Below, one piece after another: positions 1 through 8,819 of a DNA stretch of 15,508 nt. Position 1 is the stretch's first letter; the number at the start of each line of letters is the position of its first letter. The position numbers were made by a program, and so were the translations under genes. The stretch covers positions 1 through 15,508 of the forward strand of contig QAXH01000012.1 in NCBI GenBank assembly GCA_004335635.1. Reading direction: 5' to 3'. The notes below the pieces were generated by a model that was not told the origin of the DNA, searched no databases, and saw only the letters and a program-made list of their open reading frames with translations. Source of the stretch: Chloromonas sp. AAM2. Taxonomy: Eukaryota > Chlorophyta > Chlorophyceae > Chlamydomonadales > Chlamydomonadaceae.

Positions 1-147
1 GCGAACGAGGGGGTAGTGAGGGCGAACGAGGGGGTAGTGAGGGCGAACGAGGGGGTAGTGAGGGGGAACGAGGGGGTAGTGAGGGGGAACGAGGGGGTAG
101 TGAGGGCGAATGAAGGGGTAGTGAGGGGGAATGAGGGGGTTTCGAGA
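1..147. repeat. 21-bp minisatellite, 7 copies, running off the left edge
   Basis: Seven head-to-tail 21-base units of the form gcgaacgagggggtagtgag(g) fill bases 1-147. The first three are identical, units 4-5 differ by one base, and units 6-7 are progressively diverged. The array starts at base 1, so it probably continues outside the window. Because 21 is a multiple of three, one forward frame reads a seven-residue repeat (VRANEGV type). The array lies upstream of a good splice acceptor at 540 and no PUS3-like residues are seen here, so I read it as intronic. Confidence 0.9.
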
Positions 148-540
148 GCGCTTTTCAACGTTGCCGAAGTGCTGTCAACCAGGCAAGTCAATTTTCTTGC
201 TGTTCAGTCCTGGCGTCTCTTGATCTTGACACCTATGCATGGCGCCCAGTGACCAGTCCCGCACGGCTATGGAACCTGAATCGTCTCGGACACGGACACA
301 GACACGGACATGAGACCTTGCATGGAAAACTGTCAATAGTGGCCTAGCCGGTAGCCCATGTCCCTGCTGTTGCGACTGCCTGTTGCCCTGCGTTCTTGAC
401 AGATGCGAACAGCATGTAACAATGATGATCATGATCATGTCCCTGCACAGATGCATGGCGTAACGTGTCAGTAGGCGTGAGAACTGATGGCATGAGAATT
501 GAACAAGCCTTTCCTGCCACCCACCTGTGTGCCTGCGCAG
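148..540 (+). other. intron sequence upstream of the first visible PUS3 exon
   Basis: No exon resembling the expected preceding PUS3 sequence (the FLWHQ-type strand just before VRCM) is visible here, so the donor must lie left of the window and this intron exceeds 540 bases. It ends in a pyrimidine-rich tract and acceptor, cctgtgtgcctgcgcag at 524-540. A short GGACAC-type repeat lies near 277-306. The longer reading frames here have no recognisable content. Confidence 0.55.
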
Positions 541-2235
541 GTGCGTTGCATGGTAGCAGTGCTCCTGATGGTGGGTCGAGGCCAGGAGCGGCCTGAGGTG
601 GTCACTCGGCTGCTGGACATACATGCAACGCCCGCCAAACCCACATACAACATGGCGTCAGAGGTGAGAGGTGCTTGTGACAACAGGGCAAGGTGTGAGG
701 CTGAACCGGTATGTGGGGACATGGAGTGGGAATTGGTGTATGGGCACGGGTATGAGCAAGGGCAAGGTGTGGGCAAGGGGTATGTGGGATGTTGTATTCA
801 AGACGGTGCCAGTGATTGTTTGTCGGTAGTGGTTTCTTTCCATGACCGTCAGCCTTCAGTTGGGGATGGGCGGCGGCCAACAAGGAGCAAGGCAACTATA
901 CGACATCAACAACAAAAATGGTAACCCACTGGCCGTCACTCACTGACTGGAAGTTCTGCCTTAAAGGGCGACCTTGAGTTGTGTTTCGGTTTTTCGTACG
1001 TTTTATCTTGTCGGGCTTCCCAGGCTTGTACTCAGGAAGCAAGGCAGATTCCTGACAGTACCAACAAAATTGGTGACGCACTGGCCATCACTGGACAGCT
1101 CTGCCTCTTAGGGCAACCTTTAGTGGTGTGTTGCACGATTTTTATACGTTTCCTTCTGTTCGGCTACCCAGCCTTGCATTGGGTAGTCGTAGTCCTTAGG
1201 TTTGTTGGCCTCTGGCATGGCCTTCCAATTCAAGTCTTGTTCAGCCTCTTTTTTTCCTGGATTGGTTTACCTGACCTTTCCTCGCATCTGTACGACTGCA
1301 GGAGTGCAGGAGTTTGCTGCGCATGCACGTAACATTATGACTTGTCTTGTTAACCCTTCAGGCTGCTTACCCTGACTTGATTGCCCAACTTCTTCCCACC
1401 AATTTGTGTGTGTGACCACAGAGGCCTAAATGCTGCGATGGAGACAGCAGGGTTATTTCTAAATATGTTTTCTTCTGTTGGACTGCCCAGCAAACGGGTT
1501 CCTCAGCTTTGTTGGCCTTTGACACGGCCGTGCGGTTCAGATTCAGGTCTCCTTCAGCCTCTACTTTTCTGAGAACTAACGTTTTCTTGAATACCTGTGT
1601 AGGAGCCTTTGCTGCTGTACGCGTGCGGCTTTGAGGGACTGAAGCTCATTCGCAGCGGCCACTTAGCCGCTGAGCTGTCCGACCACGTGCGGAACATAAC
1701 CAATTCGCATTTGGTGGCGGCCGCGCTGACTGGAGCCATAGCGGCTAGACTGGCAGGGGATGAGAGCGAACAGCAGCAGCGGGAAACGGAACGGGGCGAT
1801 GGGGCAGCGAGAGCTGGTTTGAGCGCAGGGGTGCGAGTCGGGGCGAATGGGGCCGGTGTGACAGGGGCGGTGGGTACCGAGGGTGTGATGAGGATGCTAG
1901 AAGGTGATGCAACGGTAATTCAGGGTGGTGGTGTGACAGGGGCGTTGGGTTTTGCGGGGCCGGCGATGAGCGGCGTGATGGGAATGGCGGGTGCGTCGGC
2001 CATGCATGATACTGGCGTGACGGGGGCGGCCTCTGGTCATGATGCGACACGGGCGACAGGCGGTGCATCAGGGATGCAGGGGGGCGTGTGGGCGGGGTCG
2101 ATGCGGGGCCCACCACATGTGCCTCTGGCGAAACGACCCACGGAGATGTCGATTGAGGAGAGGATGCGCAAACACGGCATCACGGTGCTAGGCTCGCAGT
2201 CCAAGGGCACTGGTCAGGACGCAGGGGGAGAATAA
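541..2235 (+). CDS. PUS3: tRNA pseudouridine(38/39) synthase, C-terminal two exons (5' part outside window)
   Basis: The visible exons are 541-663 and 1603-2235 (stop TAA), joined in phase 0, giving the last 251 residues. Enzymes of this TruA-family branch (PUS3/DEG1) convert uridine 38/39 in the tRNA anticodon arm to pseudouridine. The first exon reads VRCMVAVLLMVGRGQE, followed by a block ending KPTYNMASE. The second exon opens EPLLLYACGFEGL. This is the family's conserved C-terminal core (HQVRCM, the LLDI...P.KP.Y.MA.E block, PLVLY.C.FE). A terminal RPTEMSIEERMRKHGI (about 2134-2181) also fits eukaryotic members. The catalytic aspartate lies upstream, off the window. Between core and tail is a low-complexity Gly/Ala/Met-rich insertion (about 1759-2118) not typical of the family. 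Splice sites: acceptor at 539-540, donor GTGAGA at 664, branch-like CTAAC at 1576-1580, acceptor at 1601-1602. Identification rests on remembered family motifs. Confidence 0.85.
664..1602 (+). other. 939-base PUS3 intron with internal diverged repeats
   Basis: The donor is GTGAGA directly after the codon for Glu in MASE. The acceptor is tacctgtgtag, with CTAAC 22 bases upstream. Joining across it keeps frame and restores the conserved order MASE-EPLLLY, which supports both boundaries. The left part (690-790) is rich in short GGGCAAGG/GGGTATG motifs. The rest is pyrimidine-rich and contains the three-part repeat described separately. Confidence 0.8.
907..1570. repeat. diverged direct repeats inside the PUS3 intron
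   Basis: Two units align through most of their length: 907-1034 and 1061-1185. They share the order 'caaaa(a/t)tggt...ca/gcactggcc', 'ctctgcc...tagggc', 'gtacgttt/atacgttt', 'cttctgtt', 'cccag', offset about 148-154 bases. A third part (about 1460-1570) matches the end of unit 2 and beyond (cttctgtt...gcccag, gttggcct, ttcagcctct), offset 307-319 bases. Divergence is high and indels are present, so this is an old duplication. Confidence 0.65.
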
Positions 2236-2545
2236 GCTAGTGTCTTTTTTTCACTGGTTTGCCTTCTGACCCGTGGCCTGTTCCCTTCCCTCCTCCTTCC
2301 TGAGGCGTAACTAGCCTGATCTGTCGGCCTGCTTTGGCTCCCGTTTGCTGGCCTGTGATCTAGGCTGCTTGTTTTATTTTTTGCCTTCCGAAAGCTTCTG
2401 CTTTCCGCAAGTCTTTCAGCCGGTAGTTCCTGCTCTATTCGCCTTGCTTCTTTTGTTTCCTGGCTCAGGGTAGGTCGGGGCAGTGACCATCATGTTCTGT
2501 GTCCTGTGACGGCTTCACTGGTGTAAACGCATTTCAATTTGTTCT
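2236..2545 (+). terminator. PUS3 3' UTR with TGTAA polyadenylation signal
   Basis: After the TAA stop at 2233-2235 comes a T/C-rich stretch. TGTAA stands at 2522-2526, 287 bases beyond the stop. TGTAA is the established poly(A) signal of green algae, with cleavage usually 10-20 bases later, so transcript ends near 2540 are expected. The exact cleavage site is inferred. Confidence 0.6.
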
Positions 2546-3425
2546 AATGACCGGGCAAGCGATACCAACTACAACGGTAAAGAGGGCCGGTGCACTTGCA
2601 TTGTTACCAGGCATTGCTCAGCCTTGAAGCTCTAGACGGATTTGCCGTCGTAGTCCTTGGCAGGCATGTTTTGATAGCAGTGAGTAGCAGTCGGTCTACC
2701 CACCCTTTGAGTGCCTGCCTGCTCGCCCTACCCTGGTGCCCAGTAGCCCGCTGGCATAGAGTCGGTCTGTATGTATGCTGCTGCCGGACAGGGAGGCGAG
2801 CCACGTTGATGGCAAGGATAAAGCCGCAGCTGTTGATCATAGAGCTATCTGCGCAGCAGATATGGTCGCCCTACCAACTTAAACCACTGTTGGTAGAGCG
2901 AGCTGTGGTGCCATGCAGGAAAAAACCGGAATCACACGAACAAACGGCTTCCGTATTGCAACGGTAACGGTGGTTGCCCATCTCAAGGTAATTGCACAAC
3001 AGCGCTTCCATTCAATTACCTGACGACACGTGTGCTTTACCTGGCGAACGGGAACCCTCAGAGGTACAGGCAAGCGGGACAGCAGCAGGCAACGCGCGCG
3101 TGGCCGGGGGATTTCGCTAGCATTGCCTTGCTGTGTTGCACGCGTGGCCAAGTAAAGACCAAGCAACAACGGTGAGGTCAGGATTAGCCATTTTGCCAGG
3201 AGTTGATGACTGTACGACAAAGCCCGCTGCACCTGCCTTGACGCCAGGAAAAGCACACACTCCAATATGCGTGTGTTCACTGCTTGAACGCAATGAATGA
3301 ACGAATGGACGAACGAAAACGCAATGATGAATGCCCTCGAAGACATGCAGCAGTCTACGTGAGAATAGCGAGGGGTTGGTTCTAGGCGCTGATTGCCTGG
3401 TGCTTGCTGTGCTCCATGGCTGCAG
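2546..3425. other. spacer between PUS3 and the coiled-coil gene
   Basis: No convincing coding sequence is seen. A 240-residue open frame on the minus strand (2879-3601) overlaps the next gene's first exon and has no recognisable motif. The stretch must contain that gene's promoter and possibly a 5' UTR intron, because a splice-acceptor-like tract (cttgctgtgctccatggctgcag) ends at 3425. A short degenerate AATG/AACG run lies at 3291-3318. Confidence 0.5.
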
Positions 3426-4679
3426 ATGGCATCATCTGTTGACAAGTCAGCGGTCCAGCAGCAACTGGCGTTGCTGAACAACGAGGCCCAGGAGCTGACA
3501 CAGGAGCTGAAAGGGGCATACCAAGTGTTGGAGGCTGCTGAGCTTGGCTCGGCTGTGCATGCTGCCCGCCAGCAGCGCGTGGACAAGCTAGAGACCAACA
3601 AGGAACGCGTGGATCACATGCGTCGGGAGTTGCAGTCAAGGCTGGCAGGTGTGTGTGGGCACGAAAGGTGCAGGCATCTCGTGCAGGCGCCGGGTCTCAC
3701 TTTCATTTGTCTGCCTTGTATTGCGTACATCAGTGGTCACGATGATGCTGCCTGTTCATATCTGTCGTCCATGGTTACGCCCTAAGAGAGGCTTATGGCT
3801 TGCATGGTTACGGCCATTGAATGGCAGTAATGCTATGTCACACGGCGTCAGCTGTGGCTTGTGCATACCAGGCATTTTCCACCTGTGGTAGCCGGACCCC
3901 AGCAGACATCAACAAAGACAGGCCAAGCTGCCATCAGCTTGGTCATGATGGCACATGCACACACACAGGCCCAGCGCATTTTCTGAATGTGTGATATTCA
4001 CTTGAGCGTGTGCGTGATGCCTGCAGCTAAAGTGTGCACTCATTGCTACATCCTGCTAATTCAAACGTCCATGCATGCCACCAGAGTGTGACCTGGTGAC
4101 GGGTGTATGTCAATCAAGCCTTTTTGTTTTCCTGCATGTGCTTGCAGCGGCGGCACAGCCACAGGCGTCCCCTGCAGGTAGGTGGGAAGTGAGATGGAGC
4201 AGTGCGATGCAACTTGGCATGCAAGTCTACGTACTACTACGTACTACATGCACGGCAGCGCTGTCTTTTTGTGTTGACGTGTGCTATACCATGCCGTCCC
4301 AACTGACGTGTGCGATACTCACCAGAGCAGTGCGTGTCCATACCATAGCGTGCCCATGTGACGTGCGTATAATGATGTACACGTGTGTGCAGAGCGGCCG
4401 GTGGCAGCACCAGCAGCTGCTCGACCCATCCCCACGGCGGATGATGATGAGTATGCACGCTTGCACATTGAAAAGGAGATGAAAAGTAATCCTGAGTTCC
4501 GGCGCGCGATGCGTGAGGCAACAGACGCCACGGTTCAAGAAGCTTTCAGTGGCATCCCCGAAGGTGCCACAAAGGACGAGAAGATGGCGATTGTTAGCGC
4601 CAGACTCACGGAAATTTTTCGCGAAACAGCTCGCCTCGCCAACGAGGAGCTGGCACTTCGACGGCTCCGTAAAGACTAG
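3426..4679 (+). CDS. small coiled-coil protein of unknown function, three exons
   Basis: Exons 3426-3648, 4148-4177 and 4393-4679 join in phase 1 at both junctions and give 179 residues ending in TAG. The donors are GTGTGT (3649) and GTAGGT (4178), and both acceptors end tgcag. The N-terminal 74 residues (MASSVDKSAVQQQLALLNNE...) are charged and heptad-like, as in a coiled coil. The 30-base middle exon adds AAAQPQASPA, part of an Ala/Pro linker running into exon 3. The C-terminal part, from DDDEYARLHIEKEMK to ELALRRLRKD, is helical and acidic/basic. Exon 1 starts at the first Met, directly behind a possible acceptor AG at 3424-3425. The ATG may therefore be the true start after a 5' UTR intron, or an internal Met with upstream exons missed. 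I do not recognise the family. There is no signal peptide or membrane segment. It could be a small scaffold subunit, but that is only a guess. Confidence 0.7.
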
Positions 4680-4886
4680 CAGTGATACGACTCGATGACG
4701 CTACACGTCAAGTGGCGGCCCGCATTGAAGTGAGAAGTTGCTGCTTCCGACCCACCTTCGACTTTCCCCCCCAAAAGCTATTATTATCCACATGCCTACC
4801 ACTGCCTTGGATGTAGGGTGCCACACTGGTGGACATGGTTGGCATTGATGCCTGGGGCCAATTTTCCCAGTATGTGTAGGCGTTGA

Positions 4887-4891
4887 TGTAA
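4887..4891 (+). terminator. TGTAA polyadenylation signal for the coiled-coil gene
   Basis: TGTAA lies 208 bases after the TAG stop at 4677-4679, in a stretch without coding signal, at the usual green-algal distance. Confidence 0.45.
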
Positions 4892-5120
4892 GCTTCAATC
4901 ATTACAAGAAGCTCCGTCAAGAGCACGCGGCTACGCACTTGTTGCAAATAAGGCAACTTTGCCACGCTGCCAAACAGGGTTCGTGGCGATCTACGGGGTG
5001 AATCCACGGGGTGCATTTCATTGTGCGTAGGAAATGATGTCAACTTCACACAGACGTCATCGCGAACCTTACGAAAGGCCCCTCAAGAGCACAGTCATGA
5101 AGTTGCAGAAGTCAGATGTG

Positions 5121-5154
5121 TTTTCACAGTTTTCACAGTTCACAATTTTCACAG
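5121..5154. repeat. ttttcacag short tandem repeat
   Basis: The units ttttcacag at 5121-5129 and 5130-5138, a shortened ttcacaa at 5139-5145, and a third full unit at 5146-5154 run head to tail, followed by tttta. Confidence 0.85.
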
Positions 5155-5220
5155 TTTTAAAGGTCGAGGTCGTGTCCACTATCATCATATACATTATTGC
5201 TACAACCCCGAAGACCCAAC

Positions 5221-5376
5221 GCAGCCACCGCACAAGTCGCACTCGTTGCACACGCCCTGCGCGAACGCTCCATGCTCTCCCTATCCCCGTGTGCAGTCAT
5301 GCAGTTTGACAGGATAGTTACTATGAGGCTCGGCGCAGCCAGCGCACTTGTCGCAGTCACTACACGCGGCCTGCGC
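5221..5376. repeat. pair of diverged 42-bp direct repeats, 114 bases apart
   Basis: 5221-5262 and 5335-5376 both start gcagcca(c/g)cgcac and end cctgcgc, with 33 of 42 positions identical by eye and no gaps. Related CGC/TGC-rich words continue to about 5470. Confidence 0.6.
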
Positions 5377-5679
5377 TTCATTTGTCGCTGTGCGCTGACA
5401 TTCTATGCGCTACGCTTCACTTGCTGCTGTGGTAGGCGCGCACTGCCTTGGCCCGTCGCAGTCGCAGCACGTTGAGTGCTCTGACTGATACTTTAGCCAT
5501 TCTGTTCTGCACTTTCCAAGCTGTGCATTTGCGCGCCACAGCGTCCTGGTAGCTGTACTGGCTGTCAGCTGACCTTGGGACGAGAGAGAGAGATGCCTAC
5601 AACCACGGTCACCAGGTAACCTCAGGCAAAGCAACCGACCCAACCACCATGCCCCCAGGCTAATAACCAGAGGCCAGAA

Positions 5680-5680
<1 letters not shown>

Positions 5681-5730
<50 letters not shown>

Positions 5731-5731
5731 G
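5681..5731. repeat. (CAGA)12 microsatellite
   Basis: Twelve perfect CAGA units at 5681-5728 are followed by a partial unit. A further short run (cagacagacag) occurs near 5761-5771. The long Ser/Val/Cys/Leu repeat reading frame on the minus strand here is only a translation of this tract. Confidence 0.97.
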
Positions 5732-6158
5732 GCAGCACCAAACCACAAACACACAGGTCACAGACAGACAGGGACACAGCCAACACACCACACGCAGGCC
5801 CGAGCCAGAGGCCTCAGCAACACAACCAGGTCCCCTCCTTTCCTGAAGTGCCCATCCCCACATCAGGGCCGGAGACCAGCCAGGGAGATGAGCTTGTTAT
5901 GGCGTCCCATGATGGCCAGCCATACGTCCCTTGACGGCCAGCCAGCCATACACAAGCACCACAGGTAAAGCAAGGCCCAGGGAAGAAGAGAAAAGCGGCT
6001 CTGAAGCGAAGAATCACACAGCAAGGCAACACTCGCCCAAAAAGGCGCTCAAACAAGACGCGCCCAGCAAGGACGGTCCAATGAACAAGGGAAAACCAGG
6101 GACAACAAGGGCTCGTGAACAGCACCTGGGCAACCGGCACGTGCTGGGCGTCCACTGA
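5732..6158. other. region without a supported gene; A-rich purine stretch
   Basis: 5960-6120 is purine-rich and its forward frames read Lys/Arg-rich, disordered-looking peptides with no domain. Stops at 5933 and 6156-6158 interrupt the frame that leads into the methyltransferase-like fragment. A 140-residue minus-strand open frame (5814-6236) has no motif. Confidence 0.4.
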
Positions 6159-6434
6159 CAAGCTAAGGGCCGGCTTGACCCAGTTCAGCTGCTCTGGAAA
6201 TGCTTCAGCAGCCTGATGGAGTGCATTCAGGAGCATTCAGCAGCCTGTTGTGTTCTACAGTTCCACAAGCGTGGGTATGAGCTGAGGTGGTGCCTGGTGG
6301 CTGCCAAGGATGTTGGGGCACGTCATATGCGCAGACGCTTCTTCTGTCTGGCCCTGCGCCCAAGCATTGAGCTTGACACGGCAGCCATCGCCCACAACGC
6401 CAGATCATTTGAATCTTGTGGCAGGTACAAGTAG
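6159..6434 (+). pseudogene. C5-cytosine DNA methyltransferase-like fragment
   Basis: One frame open from 6159 to a TAG at 6432-6434 contains HKRGYELRWCLVAA, KDVGARHMRRRFFCLAL (6267-6356). This matches the C5-methyltransferase block in which a GY..rw.vv.a...vGAph.R.R.f.la pattern follows the ENV motif; the QR.R-type arginines are kept as HMRRRFF. Motif I (FxGxG), the PCQ catalytic loop and motif X (GN.v) are not found beside it, so this alone cannot methylate DNA. A possible splice donor (GGCAG|GTACAAG at 6424-6425) precedes the stop, so it might be one exon of a larger gene, but no partner exon was found. It may be a methyltransferase captured by a mobile element, or a decayed host gene. Confidence 0.5.
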
Positions 6435-6621
6435 GTGGCTTTGTGGAGGGCAGCTGTGTTGAGGCAGGGAACTTGGTGGCGCAACAGGTAAGGTCCTTCC
6501 TGCCACTTGGGTGTTAAAGATGGATGGAAGGCCAGCAGCTTGGCCCAGGCAGGCACCTTCAGCACACCGCGGAGCTTTCTTGCATCACCTATCTGCTGCT
6601 GGAGGCTGCGCAGGTGTTGTT
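6430..6621 (-). pseudogene. unassigned coding-like segment, minus strand
   Basis: Read right to left, one frame has the RNY codon pattern of real coding sequence and gives IGDARKLRGVLKVPAWAK, then LLAFHPSLTPKWQEGPYLL, then LRHQVPCLNTAALHKATYLY. A stop bounds it at about 6620 and the frame runs on leftwards into the antisense of the methyltransferase fragment, where I trust the plus strand instead. I do not recognise the family. I considered a tyrosine-recombinase relic (the continuation DLALWAMAAV vaguely fits), but that part overlaps the methyltransferase-like fragment. It may be an exon of the minus-strand gene further right, or transposon debris. Confidence 0.3.
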
Positions 6622-6701
6622 ATGACGCAAGCACCTTGAGCACAAGCAGGCTGGTGCAGACATGCTGTGATTGGCCAAAGAGGCGTGCACCACATGATTA
6701 G

Positions 6702-7269
6702 TGATCTTGTAGAATTGAAGACCGCGCCATTTGCTCGCTGTAGGTTCTGGCATGGCCGCAAGGTTGCGACTTTGGTCAGAATCCTAGTGCCGATTATCGG
6801 TTTGGGACCATCGGGCCCACCTCAAAGCAAGCACTTTGTTACATGCGCACACAGTCGCAAAAGAAGGCAGCGCCAGACCTGCTGCCGTTCCCGAGTTCCT
6901 TAAAACAATGACCGTTTGGCAGGAGTCGATTATTTTCTTACTGTTTGCTTTCCTTGGCTTGGTTGGGAAGTTTGTCTTTGTGTCGTTGTATGGCGAGTAG
7001 CTATTTACAGTGGCGTTGATGTTCTAAGTTCATACAGGCTGTGGCACTCATGCTGACCTCGCAATGAATAGATTGAATCCAACTTGTTTACTAACTTGTG
7101 AAATACTCAGAAATTTCGTAAGGTTGTTTGGCAGCATCCTTTGTTACTCCACACACATTATGTACTACCCTACATTTTGTCACGATATGCACAGTTGCAT
7201 ATGCGTGAATTGACACCTCCGGAGCACCTATTGCACGTCTTGTCTGGGACAATCTGACTTTTGTGCGCA
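6702..7269. other. stretch with no gene seen
   Basis: Moderately AT-rich from about 6900 to 7170, with no motif, long repeat or convincing codon pattern on either strand. The 86-residue minus-strand open frame at 7091-7351 is in a different frame from the better segment to its right and may be its frameshifted continuation. Confidence 0.4.
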
Positions 7270-7595
7270 TCACATCGTTGTTAATATGGTGCCTGATTTG
7301 AAGTCCATTTGGACTGACGAGAAATCCATCAACCCAGTGACACGGAAACACAGCAGTGGGTCACGGCAGCAATGGGATTGATCAATCTCGACCCAGAATT
7401 TGCGGTACTCATGGAGTCTCTCACTGTCAAGGAACGGAAACAAGCCGCCCGAGCAGCTGGCCAAGCATGAAGCTTGACAGTCAAAAACGCTCCAAGTGTC
7501 ATCCCCCAAGGTGGTGAATCTCTGCATCATAAGTTGATGACTTTCAGAGTAACTTGATACCCTGTTGATAACCCCGTGAAAGCTCCTGGAATTTG
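7270..7595 (-). pseudogene. unassigned coding-like segment, minus strand
   Basis: A minus-strand frame open from about 7593 to a stop at 7270 shows good codon periodicity, especially the part giving DSERLHEYRKFWVEIDQSHC and CRDPLLCFRVTGLMDFSSVQ. Cysteines are frequent. No family is recognised. It lies downstream, in transcription sense, of the copia relic. It is not the reverse transcriptase expected there, because none of the copia RT motifs is visible. It could be an exon of a host gene. Confidence 0.3.
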
Positions 7596-7599
7596 AATA

Positions 7600-7985
7600 T
7601 CACATTCTACCCAAGCAAGGACCGCATGAGAAAGAACGGTAAGTTAACACTCGGGTGTTCTACCTCTGACTATTTATTCACATTTTCCAGTCCTTCGTGG
7701 TATCCTCGGCCTGCCTCGGCTGTACAAACCCCTGTCCCCTGCATTTTTATTCATGATTTGCCTTAGTTGAGTGCACTTATTTGACAGCTGAGCTTTCAAC
7801 ACAGCGAGGCAACATCAAATGGCGGAGACAAGCAGACTGACGAGATTATTATATCGGGAGCGACCCAATGGCGGTGTCAATTGGCCTGCAAATGACACCG
7901 AGTGGTGCGCCAACACATGTGTATGTAAATGCGTAGTAACGCAGCCTATGCTAACGCAGGCGTTCCAAGCACAAGTTTCAAGCAC
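7600..7985. other. no gene seen
   Basis: AT-richer sequence left of the copia relic. If the element were complete, its reverse transcriptase and RNase H would lie here on the minus strand, but no such motif is visible, so the element appears truncated at about 7990. Confidence 0.45.
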
Positions 7986-8044
7986 AGGTCACAAACGCTT
8001 GCTGATAGGCGCTGCATGAAACGAGGCAGGTCCGATAGAATTGG

Positions 8045-8409
8045 TTTGACACCAAATGTTTCCTGGTGGAGCTTGCAGCTTGATTGAGCAGCTGCTGGCC
8101 ATGTGCAGGAACAGGGTAACGCTGGTAATGCAGCATTGGCATGACACAGGGGCTATGGTGCAGCTTTTCTTGTTGAGGCTTGAGAGCAGCATGCATCGCT
8201 GGATGGGCTGTGGTGCTGCTTGGACACCCTGCAGCACCTACCAACGTCAATGCACTTGTGTAGTCAAGGGCATTCTCTCTGTGAGGGTACAACATGTGAT
8301 ATGGCTTCTTCATGGTCTTGACTGAAGCCTCCAGGGCCATGCTGGCCGCGTCAGGGGCATCCAGCCTGAACAAGAACATGCCTATGCCTGCGTGTGGTGA
8401 CAGCAGTAT
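8045..8409 (-). pseudogene. copia integrase core relic
   Basis: This is the best preserved part of the element. One frame is uninterrupted from about 8409. The SGIGM-F-L...DAP block (8397-8350), the LYPHRENALDYTSALT block (8289-8242), PQQ (8178-8170) and the terminal HGQQLLNQAA helix (8103-8074) occur with spacing close to a copia integrase core. In intact enzymes this domain inserts the cDNA into DNA through a D,D-35-E triad. Here the first two acidic residues appear replaced, so it is inactive. Confidence 0.6.
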
Positions 8410-8534
8410 GCAGAAGATTCAACTGTTTTCGTGAAGGACACAAGCCAGGGCATGTCACAACAGAAAGGGGGATGTACATCGATTTGCCACTTGACTGTAG
8501 AACCAGACATGCAGAACCAGGCCTGGCCATGTGG

Positions 8535-8819
8535 TCACCCACCATCTTTAGCCTTGAGGAAGCGCGAGGATCCAACCTGACCATAAGTGGTGAGCCAGTC
8601 CCTGACATCACCCTCACGTGCTTCAGTGATGGTGCCTTCGGCCAGAGGCACTCCTTGTGCCCGAACACTGAGGCACTCAGTGCCCAACAGCACTGTGTTG
8701 ATACCTCCGCCCTTGCCAATGACCAATCGTGTGTCACCAACAACACGCACCTCATTGACCTCCTGTGCAATCACAAAAGGAGCCGCAGACAAACAGTCAG
8801 CCATCAGGAGCGCATTCAC
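8535..8819 (-). pseudogene. copia protease-region relic (tentative)
   Basis: A minus-strand frame with strong RNY periodicity includes ADCLSAAPFVIAQEVNEVRV and GDTRLVIGKGGGINTVLLG. Its place between gag-like and integrase-like segments and the V.VGD...V.G.G pattern suggest the aspartic protease region. The active-site DSGA/DTGA is not visible (ADCLSAA stands where it might be). Confidence rests largely on position. Confidence 0.4.

Larger units (their letters stand above)
4892..5660. other. gene-free stretch with small repeats
   Basis: No supported gene is seen. The stretch contains a short tandem array at 5121-5154 (ttttcacag three times plus a truncated unit) and two diverged copies of a 42-base GC-rich segment (5221-5262 and 5335-5376). 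Short open frames on both strands lack motifs. Confidence 0.5.

Noticed and set aside
2879..3601. 240-codon minus-strand open frame
   Set aside because: It is antisense to a well-spliced plus-strand exon, has no motif and lacks coding periodicity.
5410..5863. Minus-strand Ser/Val/Cys/Leu repeat protein
   Set aside because: It is a translation of the (CAGA)n microsatellite.
6323..6440. Tyrosine recombinase relic on the minus strand (DLALWAMAAV region)
   Set aside because: This is the antisense of the more convincing methyltransferase-like block on the plus strand.
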